35,794 nucleotides of DNA from Crocosphaera sp. (lineage in GTDB: Bacteria > Cyanobacteriota > Cyanobacteriia > Cyanobacteriales > Microcystaceae), in assembly GCA_030064935.1 (NCBI GenBank), contig JASJEA010000016.1, positions 1 through 35,794 on the forward strand, given 5' to 3'. The notes below the pieces were generated by a model, which was not told the DNA's origin, searched no databases, and was given only the letters and a program-made list of their open reading frames with translations. The first letter of the stretch is position 1. The number at the start of each line of letters is the position of its first letter. Positions 35,776-35,794 of the stretch are shown here, one piece after another. The translations under genes and the position numbers were made by a program.

Positions 35776-35794
35776 TTACTGTTGCGCAATAGAA
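35776..35794 (+). repeat. 19-base direct repeat, copy 2 (at window end)
   Basis: Identical to 35578-35596; the repeat may continue beyond the window. Confidence 0.85.

Larger units (their letters stand above)
35415..35794. other. 380-base region upstream of sufD with repeats and palindromes
   Basis: No gene seen; no sufC C-terminal coding is recognisable. Contains two copies of a 19-base direct repeat, a 16-bp palindrome at 35743-35758 and the 8-bp palindrome TTGCGCAA inside each direct repeat. The SufR operator pattern CAAC-N6-GTTG was not found. A promoter for sufD is probable but not identifiable. Confidence 0.5.

Noticed and set aside
35415-35794. SufR operator for sufD
   Set aside because: The expected CAAC-N6-GTTG pattern was looked for and not found.

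Overview
The window reads as cyanobacterial chromosome: it is AT-rich, carries repeated GCGATCGC (HIP1) octamers, and encodes families typical of cyanobacteria (DUF928, CHAT-TPR, CHASE2 with an AAA-like ATPase, CofH, a futC-like iron ABC ATPase, sufD-sufS). Heptameric short tandem repeats and many decayed IS200/IS605 pieces also fit. A unicellular nitrogen-fixing type such as Crocosphaera/Cyanothece is plausible, but that is inference only.

Layout. 1-492: 3' end of a TnpB gene with its right-end hairpin, then a 20-bp palindrome. 493-8709: a signalling block with a CHAT-TPR caspase-like protein and an exported DUF928 protein on +, facing a CHASE2/AAA-like ATPase and an HTH/AAA-like ATPase on -. 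8771-12138: three chemosensory genes on - (mcp, cheR with TPR, cheW) that resemble WspA, WspC and WspB. The cheW start codon directly abuts a 19-unit heptamer array. 12534-16633: a GHL10 glycoside-hydrolase-like exported protein and a membrane-anchored TAXI-type solute-binding protein. 16634-21129: a small glycan-modification island (FkbM methyltransferase, GT61-type transferase, second FkbM-like protein) surrounded by transposase debris (ISAs1-like and TnpB).

21130-23637 is a type IIA topoisomerase A subunit without a recognisable GyrA box. 24367-25458 is an eroded type I polyketide synthase that stays in frame despite two large internal deletions. It is followed by another TnpB remnant lying against the 3' end of cofH. 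26965-35414 is mostly housekeeping: a GT39-like membrane glycosyltransferase, a small exported protein, ilvC, a glutaredoxin-like protein in an operon with an iron-type ABC ATPase, a nucleoside-phosphorylase-like protein, and sufS/sufD with a clear terminator. The last 380 bases upstream of sufD hold direct repeats and a 16-bp palindrome where sufC would normally be expected.

How the genes may work together. The most system-like region is 493-12138. Five minus-strand genes run in one direction (cheW-cheR-mcp-HTH/AAA-CHASE2/AAA), and the last of them overlaps tail-to-tail with the DUF928 gene next to the CHAT protease gene. Each family is known, but a Wsp-like sensory module, two related NTPases and a caspase-like protease side by side could be a stress- or surface-triggered signalling or conflict system. 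That is a hypothesis from gene order; nothing in the sequence proves the parts act together.
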